Source: Plesiocystis pacifica SIR-1 (lineage in GTDB: Bacteria > Myxococcota_A > Polyangia > Nannocystales > Nannocystaceae). From it: a stretch of 64,000 nucleotides of DNA. The translations under genes and the position numbers were made by a program. The notes below the pieces were generated by a model, which made no database searches, was not told the origin of the DNA, and was given only the letters and a program-made list of their open reading frames with translations. Positions 31,484-43,496 of this stretch are shown piece by piece; positions within the stretch are counted from its first letter, which is position 1, and each line of letters starts with the position of its first letter. The stretch is taken from the NCBI RefSeq assembly GCF_000170895.1, contig NZ_ABCS01000013.1, positions 62,001 to 126,000 on the forward strand, given 5' to 3'.

Positions 31484-33321
31484 ATGAGTGACAACGAAAA
31501 CAACAACGAAGGCGGCGCTGTCGCTGGTGCCTCCGCTTCCGCTTCCGCCGGTGTCGGGGCCGAGGCCGAGGCGAGCTTCTCCGCGTCGATCGGGCTGTCG
31601 AGCGCCGAGTTCGACGCCCTGTGGCAGGAGGTGTCCGCCAAGGTCGAGACCTCCTTCGAGGTCAAGGACACGGACACGCCCGCCCAGGAGGCGCACTACT
31701 GGGATCAGCTCGAGCACTGGCTGCTGAAGGACTACTCGCGTCAGATCAAGGTCCTGGGCATGCAGATCGCCCGCCTCGAGCTGATGATGCGGACCTACAA
31801 CGTCGCCCTCGAGGCTCGCTTCGACGTCGCCTTCAAGGCCTGGTCGAAGCACTTCGACGAGCGCATCGACGGGATCATGCGCAACATCGTGCGCGAGGTC
31901 GTCCACCGCGAGGCCCAGACCATCCTCATCTCCCAGCGCGAGGTGATCACCAACACCGTGCTCGAACAGATCCACGAGCGCTACACGGAGATCATCAACA
32001 AGCGCGTCGAGGAGCGGGTGCTGCTGATCCGCGACGAGATCGTCACGCTGATCCAGACCGACCTCGAGGCCATCATCATCACCAAGCTCGAGAGCTTCTC
32101 GCTCACGATCCAGGACACCATCATCAAGCAGGTGATCACCCAGATCTCCAACGAGATCGCGGTCCTGGTCAAGAACGAGATCACCGAGATCAACATCGAG
32201 CAGTTCATCGAGGTGTTCCGCGTCGAGATCAACCGCATCCAGGCGCTGGTCATCGAGATCGAGAACAACCTCAACGTGCGCATCGACCACGGCGACCTGC
32301 GCCTGCGCAACTGGGTCATCGCCCAGCTGCTGCAGATCAAGGGCTGCCTCAGCGACCGCGAGGTGCTCGCCGAGCTCTTCGTCGAGTTCTCGTCGATGCT
32401 GCGCACGCGCCTGGACAACACCGACTGCGTCGACCCGAACAACTGGGTCGACGGGATCGTCGACACCATCCCGCTGCCGCCGGTCAAGCCCACGCCGACG
32501 CCCCAGCCGCCCCTCGAGCCCCTGCCCCCGGACCGGCCGGTGCTCGACTGCGCCTCGATGCGCCTGGTGCCCGAGACCTCCACGGCCGGCTCGACGGTGT
32601 CCTACATCGGCAAGCTGCCCAAGAGCCTGCGGCCCGAGGACGTCACCCTCGAGGTGCCGGGGGCCGCGGGCTTCCACCCCGACGCCGTCGAGGGCGGCGC
32701 GATCGTCTTCACCGTCCCCGAGGGGGCGAAGTCCGGGACGCTCAGCGTGACCGTGGGCGAGACCGTGTGCCGCCACCGCATCGTGATCGTCGAGACCGGC
32801 GGACCCTTCGTCACGCCGGTGCCCGGCGGCAAGGGCCTGCTCGGCAACGTCTACCAGCTGCCCACCAACACCAAGAAGCTCCCGGACTTCAGCGCGCTCA
32901 CCCCGGTCACCTCGGTCGCGGTGGGCAACCTCGACGTCCCCGCGCGCGACTTCCGGGCCGGCTTCCCGGGCGTGGCCAAGACGGCAAGGAGCTCGTCGAG
33001 TGGTTTGGGATCCGCTTCGTGGGCACGCTGCGCGTCGCCGAGGCCGGCGAGTACCGCTTCCGCGTGACCTCCGACGACGGCTCGATCGTCTACCTCAACG
33101 GCAACCAGATCATCGACAACGACGGCATCCACGGCGCGTCGTCGAAGACCAGCAAGGTGCTCAAGCTCAACGCGGGCAGCCACGCCATCCGCGTCGACTA
33201 CTTCCAGGGGCCGCGCTACCAGATCGCGCTGCAGCTCGAGTGGAAGCTGCCGGGGGCGAACACCTACGTGGTCGTCCCGCCCGAGGCCTTCGAGCGGGAC
33301 CTGGCCGCTCACGAGGGTTGA
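31484..33321 (+). pseudogene. Coiled-coil and PA14-domain protein with a one-base frameshift
   Basis: The frame from ATG 31484 encodes an acidic start, long amphipathic coiled coils (about residues 50-290), a Pro-rich hinge and an Ig-like segment. It then enters a PA14 domain (LLGNVYQLPTNT). About 32975-32985 the reading shifts: KELVEWFGIRFVGTL, DDGSIVYLNGN and the remainder of PA14 continue in the -1 frame to 33321. One missing base restores a single protein. The carbohydrate-binding PA14 and the position after the Tc genes suggest a surface adhesin. Whether this is a true mutation, a programmed shift or a sequencing error cannot be told. ATG 31484 was preferred to GTG 31457. Confidence 0.65.
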
Positions 33322-33340
33322 GCGGCAACGAGATAACGCG

Positions 33341-33377
33341 AGAGACCCGGGCGCGCAGGCGTCCGGGTCTCTTTGTT
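33341..33377 (+). terminator. Intrinsic terminator
   Basis: A 10-bp stem AGAGACCCGG/CCGGGTCTCT followed by TTGTT, between the PA14 gene (plus) and secA (minus). Confidence 0.75.
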
Positions 33378-33393
33378 GGGCCGGGTCTAGGCC

Positions 33394-36588
<3,195 letters not shown>

Positions 36589-36681
36589 GGCGACGCGGAG
36601 GCGAAGTAGAGGGCGAGGGTAAGGGCGGGCACTCGCGCTGTCCACGCGGGCGGACAGGCTGTGTCCTGCCGAGGGCAGCGC

Positions 36682-36687
36682 TATGCT
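36682..36687 (+). promoter_or_regulatory. -10 element for the S66 peptidase gene
   Basis: TATGCT ends 12 nt before the ATG at 36700, giving a leader of only a few nucleotides. Confidence 0.45.
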
Positions 36688-36699
36688 CGGCGCCGACGC

Positions 36700-37689
36700 A
36701 TGACGGACGAGGACAACGCTACCCGCCCGCACGAGGGATCTGACAGCCACGCACTCGGGAAGGCCCGCGCCGCGATCCACGTCGTCGCGGGCTCGGGGCC
36801 GGTCAAGGCCGATCGCCTCGCGCGTGGGCTCGCACACATCCGCAGGCGCTGCGGCGAGCCCACCCAGGCCCCGAACCTGGCCACGCGCACCGGCTACTTC
36901 GCGGGCGACGACGCCACCCGCCTGGCGACCCTCGACGCCGCCTTCCGCGACGCGCAGGCCCGGGTGGTCTGGGCGGCGCGCGGGGGCTACGGGCTGACCC
37001 GCCTGCTCCGGCGCCTCGACCCGGCCCCGCTGCGCGAGCGCCCCAAGCTGCTCGTGGGCTTCTCCGACGTGACCGCGCTGCTGTGTTGGGCCTGGACCCA
37101 GGCCGGGCTCATGGGCGTGCACGGCCCGGTCGTGGGTCAGCTCGGCGAGCTGCCGCCGGATGACCTCGAGCGGCTGTGGACGCTCTTGGAGGGCGAGCTG
37201 CCCGAGCCGTTGGTGGCTGGTGAGGACGGCCAGCCGTGCACGACCCTCGGGGCCGGGCGCGTCGAGGGCCGCCTGTTTCCGGCCAACCTCGAGATCTTGC
37301 GTACGCTGATCGGGACGCCGTGGCTCCCGGACCTGCGCGGCGCGATCGTGGCCGTCGAGGAGATCGGCGAGCGACCCTATCGCCTCGATCGCGCCCTGAC
37401 CCACCTGCTCGAGAGCGGAGCCCTGCGCGGGGTCGCGGGCGTCGCCGTGGGGCAGCTGCACGCCTGCGTCGAGCCCGAAAATGGAGGCAGCAAGGGCTGG
37501 AGCGCCGAGGAGGTCATCGAGGATCGCTTTGGGCGCTTGGGTGTCCCCGTATTGACCGGGCTGCCCTTCGGGCACGCCCCCAAGCGCAACGCGGCGCTGC
37601 CCTTCGGGGCGCCGGCGCGGCTGGACCTCGAGGGCGCGAGCCTGGAGATCCTCGAGTGGTCACCGCCCGCGGCGCTGTCGCAGTCTTAG
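36700..37689 (+). CDS. S66-family LD-carboxypeptidase (MccF/LdcA-like)
   Basis: A 329-residue peptidase that trims the terminal D-residue of murein tetrapeptides or related peptides, acting in peptidoglycan recycling or drug-peptide immunity. The conserved GGYG (95-98) and the nucleophile-containing GFSD (Ser122) are present. The Glu (IVAVEEIGERPYRLDRAL) and His (GLPFGHAPKRNAALPFG) of the catalytic triad are also intact. No signal peptide was found, so it is cytoplasmic. The start at 36700 follows a TATGCT box; the longer in-frame start lacks support. It is divergent from secA. Confidence 0.85.
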   Translation: MTDEDNATRPHEGSDSHALGKARAAIHVVAGSGPVKADRLARGLAHIRRRCGEPTQAPNLATRTGYFAGDDATRLATLDAAFRDAQARVVWAARGGYGLTRLLRRLDPAPLRERPKLLVGFSDVTALLCWAWTQAGLMGVHGPVVGQLGELPPDDLERLWTLLEGELPEPLVAGEDGQPCTTLGAGRVEGRLFPANLEILRTLIGTPWLPDLRGAIVAVEEIGERPYRLDRALTHLLESGALRGVAGVAVGQLHACVEPENGGSKGWSAEEVIEDRFGRLGVPVLTGLPFGHAPKRNAALPFGAPARLDLEGASLEILEWSPPAALSQS

Positions 37690-37693
37690 CCCT

Positions 37694-38626
37694 TTAGGTG
37701 CCGCAGGGGCTGATCGTCCAGCGCGCTCCGAGGTCCCAGACGGCGCCGGGGTTGCCCTCGGCGTGGAGCGTGTAGGTCCGGCGGTAGCCGTTGCTCCCGG
37801 CCCAGTACACGTAGTTGCGGTAGGTCTGCGCGTGGTAGTTGGTGCCGTCGATGTGGCTGGCGCTGCCCCACGCGTAGGAGGTCACCCACGAGGTCGCGCA
37901 GTCCAGGATCGGGTCGGGCCACGCGTCGTAGTAGGACAGCCAGGACCGGGCCGAGCCTTGCTGGAGGCAAAAGCCGGCCTTGTAGCGCTCGGCGCTGGGG
38001 ACGACCCAGTGAAGCTCGCCGTTGACGTTGAACCAGCACTGGTCGTCGTCGTAGGCGGCGTTCGAGCAGTGGGCGGTGTTGAAGGTCGCGTTCAGGCAGG
38101 GCGAGCCGCTCTCGAGCGGAGCGGGGGCGAGGCTCCGCGCCTGCCCGGCCAGCGCCCGCGAGAGGGGCTCGACCTCTCCGCGCTGCACGAGCTGGCCGTG
38201 GTGCTCGCGCAAGCCCTCGGGGATCTCGGTGCCTGCGTCGGTCAGCGCGTACCAGACGAGCGCCGGGGAGGCGTCGGTGAAGCGCGGGTCGTCGAGGATC
38301 GAGGCCACGCCCGCGTCGGCCGGGACGTCCTCGAGCATGGCGACGCCGGCCTCGTCGATGAAGAAGCTGAGCGTCGAGCCGCCGTCGAGGTGCAGGACGT
38401 GGTCGGGGATGGCCTCGACGGCGTTGTCGAGGCCGGGCTCCGCTGGGGTCTCGCCGCGGTTGTCGACGCGGATGAGCTCGGCCTCTGCGTCTGCCTCGAG
38501 CTCGAAGGCGTCCGGCTCGCCGGCTAGCTCGGCTCCAGAGTCGCAGGCGGGGAGCAAGGCCGCCGATCCGAGCAGCAGAGCCGTCAAGGGGAGAGCGCGT
38601 CGCGTGTGGAAGTCTCGCAGGAACAT
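37694..38626 (-). CDS. Secreted lipoprotein with C-terminal Trp/Cys-rich domain
   Basis: A 310-residue protein with an Arg-rich start and hydrophobic signal ending in a LLPAC lipobox. Residues about 30-150 are acidic. The C-terminal part (about 175-310) has paired Cys and many Trp/Tyr/Asn residues (CWFNVNGELHWVV, YVYWAGSNGYRRTY), suggesting a disulfide-bonded beta-rich binding domain. No catalytic motif was recognised. It converges with the S66 peptidase gene, 4 nt apart. GTG at 38629 is an alternative start one codon upstream. Confidence 0.6.
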   Translation of the reverse strand: MFLRDFHTRRALPLTALLLGSAALLPACDSGAELAGEPDAFELEADAEAELIRVDNRGETPAEPGLDNAVEAIPDHVLHLDGGSTLSFFIDEAGVAMLEDVPADAGVASILDDPRFTDASPALVWYALTDAGTEIPEGLREHHGQLVQRGEVEPLSRALAGQARSLAPAPLESGSPCLNATFNTAHCSNAAYDDDQCWFNVNGELHWVVPSAERYKAGFCLQQGSARSWLSYYDAWPDPILDCATSWVTSYAWGSASHIDGTNYHAQTYRNYVYWAGSNGYRRTYTLHAEGNPGAVWDLGARWTISPCGT

Positions 38627-38775
38627 CACTGGGGTGATTCCAGCCGGTGCCGGTGTAGATCAGTGTCGAGTCGAGATTTCTGCGCCTGGCCAGGGGCGGG
38701 AAGGGTGCCGGGCCCCGATGCGTAGGCACTGCACGGGTTTTCCGCTGCTCTTTTGGAGCGAGGCGCGAGCGCGGC

Positions 38776-38781
38776 TACAAC
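38776..38781 (+). promoter_or_regulatory. -10 element for the lytic transglycosylase gene
   Basis: TACAAC ends 8 nt before the ATG at 38790, suggesting a leaderless transcript. Confidence 0.5.
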
Positions 38782-38789
38782 TCGAAGCG

Positions 38790-41258
38790 ATGCCTGAAGC
38801 CATGACCAGGAGCGAGCAGACCGGAGGGGACGCGGCGGCGAAGGTGGGACTTTTGTCTACATCGACCTTGCTCGCGCTGGGCCTGGCCTCGAGCCTGGTT
38901 GTTGGCGCGGCCGGCTGTCACGCCGAGTCACCGCCGGCCCTGTCCATGGCGGAGAGCAGCTCCGTCGGCACGGTCGAGACGCGCCCGATCGAGGACGAGG
39001 AGCCCTCGGACGAGGCGCCCGCGGCCGAGGGCGAGCGCGCGCTGTGGTTTGCCGACGGTCCGGGCCGGGACGCGATCTTGGCCCGAGAGCGGCGCGATCA
39101 CGAGGGGGCCATCGCCCACCTCGACGTGTTGCTCGCGGACCCCGAGCTGGCCGCGGACGACCGCGCCGCCGCCGAGCTGCTCCACGCCTACGAAGACCTG
39201 CGCCGCGACGACTGGACCCTCGCCGCCGAGCGCCTGGCGAAGGCCCGGACCTCCCCCGCGCTCGCGCCCATCGAGGCCCACCTGCGCGTGGTCGAGGCCC
39301 AGGCGCGCCTCGACGCCCAGGACAGCGAGGGCGCCCTCGAGCTCGTGCGCGATCTGGATCCGCGGTCCAAGGCCGGGCAGGAGGCGGGCGTGCCCGCGCG
39401 CGCGCTGATGGTCAAGGCTGACGCCCTGTCGCGGACCATGGCCCGCGACGAAGCCATCGCGGCCTACCGCGCCTACCTCGAGCTCGCCGAGGGTCGCCGC
39501 GTCCACGAGGCGCGGCGCAAGCTCGCCGTGCTCTTGCTCGGCGGGGAGGCCGAGGACCAGCGCGCCGCCGCCGAGCTGTTCGAGCGCTTGAGCGTCGACG
39601 TGCCCCTGTCGAGCTACGCCGAGGAGGCCCGCAGCGAGCTCGCCAAGCTCGAGCGGACCAAGGTCGTCGAGCGCTCCAAGGCCGAGTCGAAGTCCCTCGA
39701 TCGCCAGCGCAAGCTCGCCGAGATCGACGCGCACCTGAGCAAGCGCAGCTACGCCGAGACCATCACCGCGGCCGACCGCTTCATCAAGCAGGCCAGGGGC
39801 CTCGGCGCGAGCGAGGGCGATCGCTGCCGGGCGCTCTACGCCAAGGGCTCGGCGATCTTCAAGCAGCGCAAGCGCCCCGCGGCCCAGCCGGTGTTCGACC
39901 AGGCGAGCAAGCACTGCAAGAAGGCCGGCGACGAGGTCCGCGAGGTCAAGAGCCGCTACCAGGCCGCGCGCGGGCGCTACTCCGCGGGCAAGTACAGCGA
40001 CGCCGGGACCCGCTTCGAGGCCCTGGCCAAGGACCACCCCGATCACAGCTACGCCGACGACGCGTGGATCAAGGCGGGCGAGTCGTGGGAGAGCGCGGGC
40101 AAGGCCGAGGAGGCGCGCAAGGCCTACGAGAGCTCGCTGGCCAAGCACCCCGACGGCGACATGGCCGACGAGGCCCTGCGCCGCCTGCTGGTCCAGGCCT
40201 TCGCCGAGGGCCGCGAGGCCGACGTGGTCCGCCTGGCCGACGAGGCCATCGCGGGCGGGCGCATCCACGGCGACGCCCTGGCCAAGCTGCACTACTTCCG
40301 CGGCAAGGCCCTCGAGCGCACGGGGGAGGGCGCGGAGGCCGAGGCCGCTTACCTGCGCGCCATCGATACGCGCCCGCTGAGCTACCCCTCGCTCCAGGCC
40401 CTCTCGCGCCTGCGCGAGCGCGGCGAGGAGGCCGAGGCCAAGGGCCTGGCGCGGCTGACCGAGGCCAGCGCCCAGCCGCTGCCCGAGCTCGCCCTGCCCA
40501 GCTCCCCGGCGGCCGAGCGCGTGCGCGTGTGGGCGCGCCTGGGTCTGGGCGAGGAGGCCAAGGCGGAGCTCAGCCAGGCGGGCATCAAGGGCTGGCCAGC
40601 CGTCGCCGCCCTGGCCCAGGCCGGGCTCTACAACGAGGCCCAAAAGCTCCTCGCCAGTCAGGGCAGCAGCTGGCGACGCAACGCCGCCACGGGCGACTAC
40701 CGGGCGCTGTGGGAGCTCGCGCACCCCGTGCCCTTCCGGGCGTTGGTCGGTCCGGGCGAGGAAGCGCGGGGCGTGCCCGAGCTGCTGACTTACGCCGTGA
40801 TGCAGACCGAGAGCCGCTTCAACCCCGGGGCGACCTCGTGGGCTGGCGCGCGCGGGCTCATCCAGCTCATGCCTGGCACCGCCGAGACCGTCGCCCGGCG
40901 CATCGGCGTGCAGGTCCAGCCCAGCGAGCTCTACGACCCCGCGACCAACCTCGAGCTCGGTCAGCACTACCTCGCCGGCCTGGTCGGGCGCTGGGAGGCG
41001 CGCGAGGGCAGCGAGGCCCAGGTCGCCCTGGCGATCCCCAGCTACAACGCCGGCCCCGGGCGCACCGACCAGTGGCTCAAAGAGCGCGGCAGCTGGGACC
41101 TCGATCTCTTCGTCGAGGCCATCCCCTTCGACGAGACCCGCCACTACACCCAGAGCGTGCTCGGGCGGTGGGCGGCCTATCGCTGGATCTACGGCGCGGG
41201 CGAGGCCGGCGAGCGCATGCCCTACCTGCCGCTGACGATCCCGCCGCGCTCGAAGTAG
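38790..41258 (+). CDS. Soluble lytic murein transglycosylase with TPR-like superhelix (SLT)
   Basis: An 822-residue periplasmic enzyme that cleaves murein glycans to anhydro-muropeptides. An N-terminal lipoprotein-like signal (GAAGC near residue 42) is followed by an acidic segment. A long helical TPR-like superhelix (about 90-620) matches the U/L domains of Slt70. The C-terminal catalytic domain has the nucleophile Glu in AVMQTESRFNPGATS. It then has GARGLIQLMPGTAE and IPSYNAGPGRTDQW, hallmarks of the GH23 family. It is large because the superhelix is extended. Start at 38790 is supported by the TACAAC box; the frame is open much further upstream but that region overlaps the neighbouring minus-strand gene. 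Confidence 0.9.
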   Translation: MPEAMTRSEQTGGDAAAKVGLLSTSTLLALGLASSLVVGAAGCHAESPPALSMAESSSVGTVETRPIEDEEPSDEAPAAEGERALWFADGPGRDAILARERRDHEGAIAHLDVLLADPELAADDRAAAELLHAYEDLRRDDWTLAAERLAKARTSPALAPIEAHLRVVEAQARLDAQDSEGALELVRDLDPRSKAGQEAGVPARALMVKADALSRTMARDEAIAAYRAYLELAEGRRVHEARRKLAVLLLGGEAEDQRAAAELFERLSVDVPLSSYAEEARSELAKLERTKVVERSKAESKSLDRQRKLAEIDAHLSKRSYAETITAADRFIKQARGLGASEGDRCRALYAKGSAIFKQRKRPAAQPVFDQASKHCKKAGDEVREVKSRYQAARGRYSAGKYSDAGTRFEALAKDHPDHSYADDAWIKAGESWESAGKAEEARKAYESSLAKHPDGDMADEALRRLLVQAFAEGREADVVRLADEAIAGGRIHGDALAKLHYFRGKALERTGEGAEAEAAYLRAIDTRPLSYPSLQALSRLRERGEEAEAKGLARLTEASAQPLPELALPSSPAAERVRVWARLGLGEEAKAELSQAGIKGWPAVAALAQAGLYNEAQKLLASQGSSWRRNAATGDYRALWELAHPVPFRALVGPGEEARGVPELLTYAVMQTESRFNPGATSWAGARGLIQLMPGTAETVARRIGVQVQPSELYDPATNLELGQHYLAGLVGRWEAREGSEAQVALAIPSYNAGPGRTDQWLKERGSWDLDLFVEAIPFDETRHYTQSVLGRWAAYRWIYGAGEAGERMPYLPLTIPPRSK

Positions 41259-41305
41259 CGTATCGGGGTTGGGAGCCGCGCGGTCCCTCGCGCGACCCAA
41301 AATAA

Positions 41306-41337
41306 TTGCTTGCGCGCCTCCGCGGCCCTGCTACTTC
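41306..41337 (+). promoter_or_regulatory. Candidate promoter of the Ro60 gene
   Basis: A TTGCTT/TTGCGC -35-like segment at 41306-41315 and TACTTC at 41332-41337, spaced by about 16 bp for the second choice. It lies in a short AT-rich patch (AATAATTGC) between the transglycosylase gene and the Ro60 gene. Unlike most neighbours it would give a leader of about 70 nt. Confidence 0.4.
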
Positions 41338-41414
41338 TGGGCACGTAGTTGGTCTGTGTCCCCGACTCGGATAGTTGGACGTCGGGCGGCCCAGACAAGA
41401 GTTGGAGGTGGATC

Positions 41415-43097
41415 ATGGTGCTGAAGCTCAGCAAGTACTTCTCGCGTCGCAAGACTCCGCAGTCGGAGCCCGCGTCGCCCAAGCAGGCGCGCAACCACGC
41501 CGGCGGGTACAGCTTCACGCTCAACGATCGTGATCGTCTCGAGCGCTTTTTGATCCTCGGCAGCGAGGGCGGCACCTACTACGTGGGTGAGCGCGCGCTG
41601 AGCCTGGCCAACGCCGAGTGCTTGGTCCGCTGCCTCGACGCCGACGGTCCGGGAACGGTCGAGGCCATCGCTTCGCTGAGCGAGGCAGGCCGCGCGCCCA
41701 AGAACGACGTGGCGATCTTCGCCCTCGCCGTCGCATCTGGTCACGCCGACGAGGCGACCCGCGCGGCCGCGCTCGAGGCCCTGCCTCGGGTGTGCCGCAC
41801 CGGCAGCCACCTGTTCACCTTCGTGGACAACGTCCAGCACTTCCGCGGCTGGGGCCGGGGACTCCGGCGCGCCGTGGCCCGCTGGTACGTCGAGCGCGAC
41901 GCCGAGGCCCTGGCTTACCAGGTCGCCAAGTACCGGCAGCGCAACGGGTGGTCGCACCGCGACGTGCTGCGCAAGGCGGGCGGCGCCATCGGTCCGCACG
42001 CCGTCGAGCACGAGGTCGTGCTGCGCTGGGCCGTGGACGGCGTCGAGGGCTTCGACAAGTCCCGCAGCGTCCGTCGGGGCGGCAAGCACGGGGAGGCCAA
42101 GGCCGTCAACTACGGTCGCCTGAGCCGCGAGCAGCTCCCGCGCATCCTCGCGGGTGTCGAGGCGCTCAAGGCCTGCGCCGCCCTGACCGGGGCCAAGCGC
42201 GGCCGCGAGGCCGCCAAGGTCATCGCCGACTACCGCCTCACCCACGAGATGGTGCCCAGCGAGCTCAAGGCCAGCCCGCTCGTGTGGGAGGCCCTGTTGC
42301 CCGGCATGCCCGTCGGCGCCCTCGTGCGCAGCCTCGGCAAGCTGACCCAGGTCGGCGTGCTCGCGCCGCACAGCGAGGCCAGCGGTCTGGTCCGCGCTCG
42401 CCTCGGCGACGCCGAGCGCCTGCGCAAGGCTCGTCTGCACCCCCTGGCCGTGCTCACGGCCCTGCGGGTCTACGCCCGCGGCAAGGGCGTGCGCGGCAGC
42501 CTGAGCTGGAAGCCGGTGAGCGCCGTCGTCGATAGCCTCGACGCGGCCTTCTACACCTGCTTCGACAACGTCCGGCCCGCCAGTAAGCGGGTGCTCATCG
42601 CCCTCGACGTGTCGGGTTCGATGGGCTGGGGCGAGATCGCCGGCCTGCCCGGCATCACCCCCGCGGTCGGCTCTGCGGCCATGGCCATGGTCGCGCTGCG
42701 GACCGAGCCGGAGGTCGAGCTCACGGCCTTCTCGACCGCGCTCCAGCGCGTGTCGATCGGCAAGCGGAGCAGCCTCGAGGACGTCGTCAACAAGCTCGCT
42801 CGCATCCCCATGGGCGGCACCGATTGCGCGGCGCCCATGGTCTGGGCGACCAAGGAGCGCGTCCCCGTCGACGCCTTCTACGTCTACACGGACAACGAGA
42901 CCTGGCACGGTCAGGTCCACCCGCACCAAGCCCTGCGCACCTACCGGGAGCGCACGGGCATCCCGGCGAAGCTGATCGTCGTGGGCATGACCGCGACCAA
43001 GTTCACCATCGCCGATCCCGACGACGCCGGCATGCTCGACGTCGTGGGCTTCGACAGCGCCGCGCCGGCCATCATGGCCGACTTCACGCGGAGCTGA
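41415..43097 (+). CDS. rsr: Ro60 ortholog (TROVE and vWA domains)
   Basis: A 560-residue ring-shaped RNA-binding protein. The TROVE domain (about 25-375) shows the family sequences GGTYYVGERALSL, PKNDVAIFALA and KYRQRNGWSHRD (172-183). The C-terminal von Willebrand A domain has an intact MIDAS: Asp398-x-Ser400-x-Ser402 (DVSGSM), Thr469 and Asp493. Ro60 binds Y RNAs on its outer face and the 3' ends of misfolded RNAs in its cavity; in Deinococcus it is tethered to PNPase for RNA decay. It has a strong GGAGGT ribosome site 6 nt before ATG. Four structured RNA genes that follow carry a Y-RNA-like Ro-binding site, so protein and RNA partners sit together. No rtcB or rtcA is nearby. Confidence 0.97.
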   Translation: MVLKLSKYFSRRKTPQSEPASPKQARNHAGGYSFTLNDRDRLERFLILGSEGGTYYVGERALSLANAECLVRCLDADGPGTVEAIASLSEAGRAPKNDVAIFALAVASGHADEATRAAALEALPRVCRTGSHLFTFVDNVQHFRGWGRGLRRAVARWYVERDAEALAYQVAKYRQRNGWSHRDVLRKAGGAIGPHAVEHEVVLRWAVDGVEGFDKSRSVRRGGKHGEAKAVNYGRLSREQLPRILAGVEALKACAALTGAKRGREAAKVIADYRLTHEMVPSELKASPLVWEALLPGMPVGALVRSLGKLTQVGVLAPHSEASGLVRARLGDAERLRKARLHPLAVLTALRVYARGKGVRGSLSWKPVSAVVDSLDAAFYTCFDNVRPASKRVLIALDVSGSMGWGEIAGLPGITPAVGSAAMAMVALRTEPEVELTAFSTALQRVSIGKRSSLEDVVNKLARIPMGGTDCAAPMVWATKERVPVDAFYVYTDNETWHGQVHPHQALRTYRERTGIPAKLIVVGMTATKFTIADPDDAGMLDVVGFDSAAPAIMADFTRS

Positions 43098-43104
43098 GTT
43101 CCTC

Positions 43105-43189
43105 GGTCGGGCCGAGGTCCTGGATTAACGCGAACTGGAACCTCGTCCCTCCTCGCGGGGGGAACTTCCAGGACACACCTTGCCCGACC
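43105..43189 (+). ncRNA. Y RNA with canonical Ro60-binding stem
   Basis: Begins 7 nt after the Ro60 stop codon. An 8-bp outer helix (43105-43112 with 43182-43189) and an 8-bp inner helix (43117-43124 with 43167-43174) flank an asymmetric internal loop CGAG/ACACCTT. This matches the animal Y-RNA Ro-binding site: GGUCCGAAGG on the 5' strand and CACUUGAC on the 3' strand compare with GGGCCGAGG and ACCTTGCCC here. The apical 42 nt could form a small GC hairpin. It is probably cut from, or cotranscribed with, the Ro60 mRNA; neither a promoter nor a T-run is obvious. A competing hairpin CCTCGG/CCGAGG (43101-43117) overlaps its 5' strand. Confidence 0.75.
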
Positions 43190-43198
43190 ACCCTTCAC

Positions 43199-43330
43199 GC
43201 GCGTCGTAGCTCAATGGGATAGAGCGCGAAAACGCGGTCCTCCAAACCTTGCCCGGCGAGAGCTGGGCCGCGGGAAGACCGTTATCGTCTGAAACACGCG
43301 AGGTTACCGGTTCGAGTCCGGTCGACGCGC
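43199..43330 (+). ncRNA. tRNA-like RNA 1 with inserted Y-RNA module (anticodon loop GAA, Phe-like)
   Basis: A 132-nt cloverleaf. The 8-bp acceptor stem (43199-43206/43323-43330), T8A9, D arm (43209-43225) and T arm with loop TTCGAGT (43306-43322) are canonical. Between the D arm and anticodon region lie about 58 extra bases. These fold as CGGTC/GACCG (43235-43239/43277-43281), TCC/GGA, an internal loop AAACCTT/CGCG, and a GCCCGGC/GCTGGGC hairpin with a GAGA tetraloop. The loop CTGAAAC (43289-43295) would present a GAA anticodon, but only three of five anticodon-stem pairs form. No CCA is encoded. It is probably a Ro60-bound tRNA-mimic Y RNA, less likely a working tRNA. Confidence 0.75.
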
Positions 43331-43333
43331 CTT

Positions 43334-43354
43334 CGCACGAATCAATACTGTGCG
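43334..43354 (+). other. Spacer hairpin between tRNA-like RNAs 1 and 2
   Basis: CGCAC at 43334-43338 pairs with GTGCG at 43350-43354 across an 11-nt loop. No T-run follows, so it is more likely a processing or spacing element than a terminator. Confidence 0.4.
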
Positions 43355-43361
43355 GAACCAT

Positions 43362-43494
43362 GTGCTCCGTAGCTCAATGGTAGAGTACAAAACGCGGTCA
43401 TCCGTGCCTTGCCCGATATGAGTCGGGCCGAAGGAAGGACCGTTAACGCGACACTTGTAATGTTGAGGTGCCGGTTCGACTCCGGCCGGAGCAC
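43362..43494 (+). ncRNA. tRNA-like RNA 2 with inserted Y-RNA module (anticodon TGT, Thr-like)
   Basis: A 133-nt cloverleaf with an 8-bp acceptor (43362-43369/43487-43494), D arm (43372-43386) and T arm (43470-43486). The anticodon arm is complete, with stem CGACA/TGTTG and loop CTTGTAA, anticodon TGT at 43456-43458, as in tRNA-Thr. The insert has CGGTC/GACCG (43395-43399/43438-43442), TCC/GGA, internal loop GTGCCTT/CGAA and helix GCCCGA/TCGGGC with loop TATGAG. CGGGCCGAAGG matches the Y-RNA 5' strand nearly exactly. Strand order is the reverse of the Y RNA at 43105: CCTTGCCC comes first, so the module is circularly permuted. No CCA is encoded. Confidence 0.8.
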
Positions 43495-43496
43495 TT

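Noticed and set aside
43105..43189. The structure after the Ro60 gene as a terminator
   Set aside because: There is no T-run, the fold has two helices around a conserved internal loop, and its sequence matches the Y-RNA Ro-binding site.
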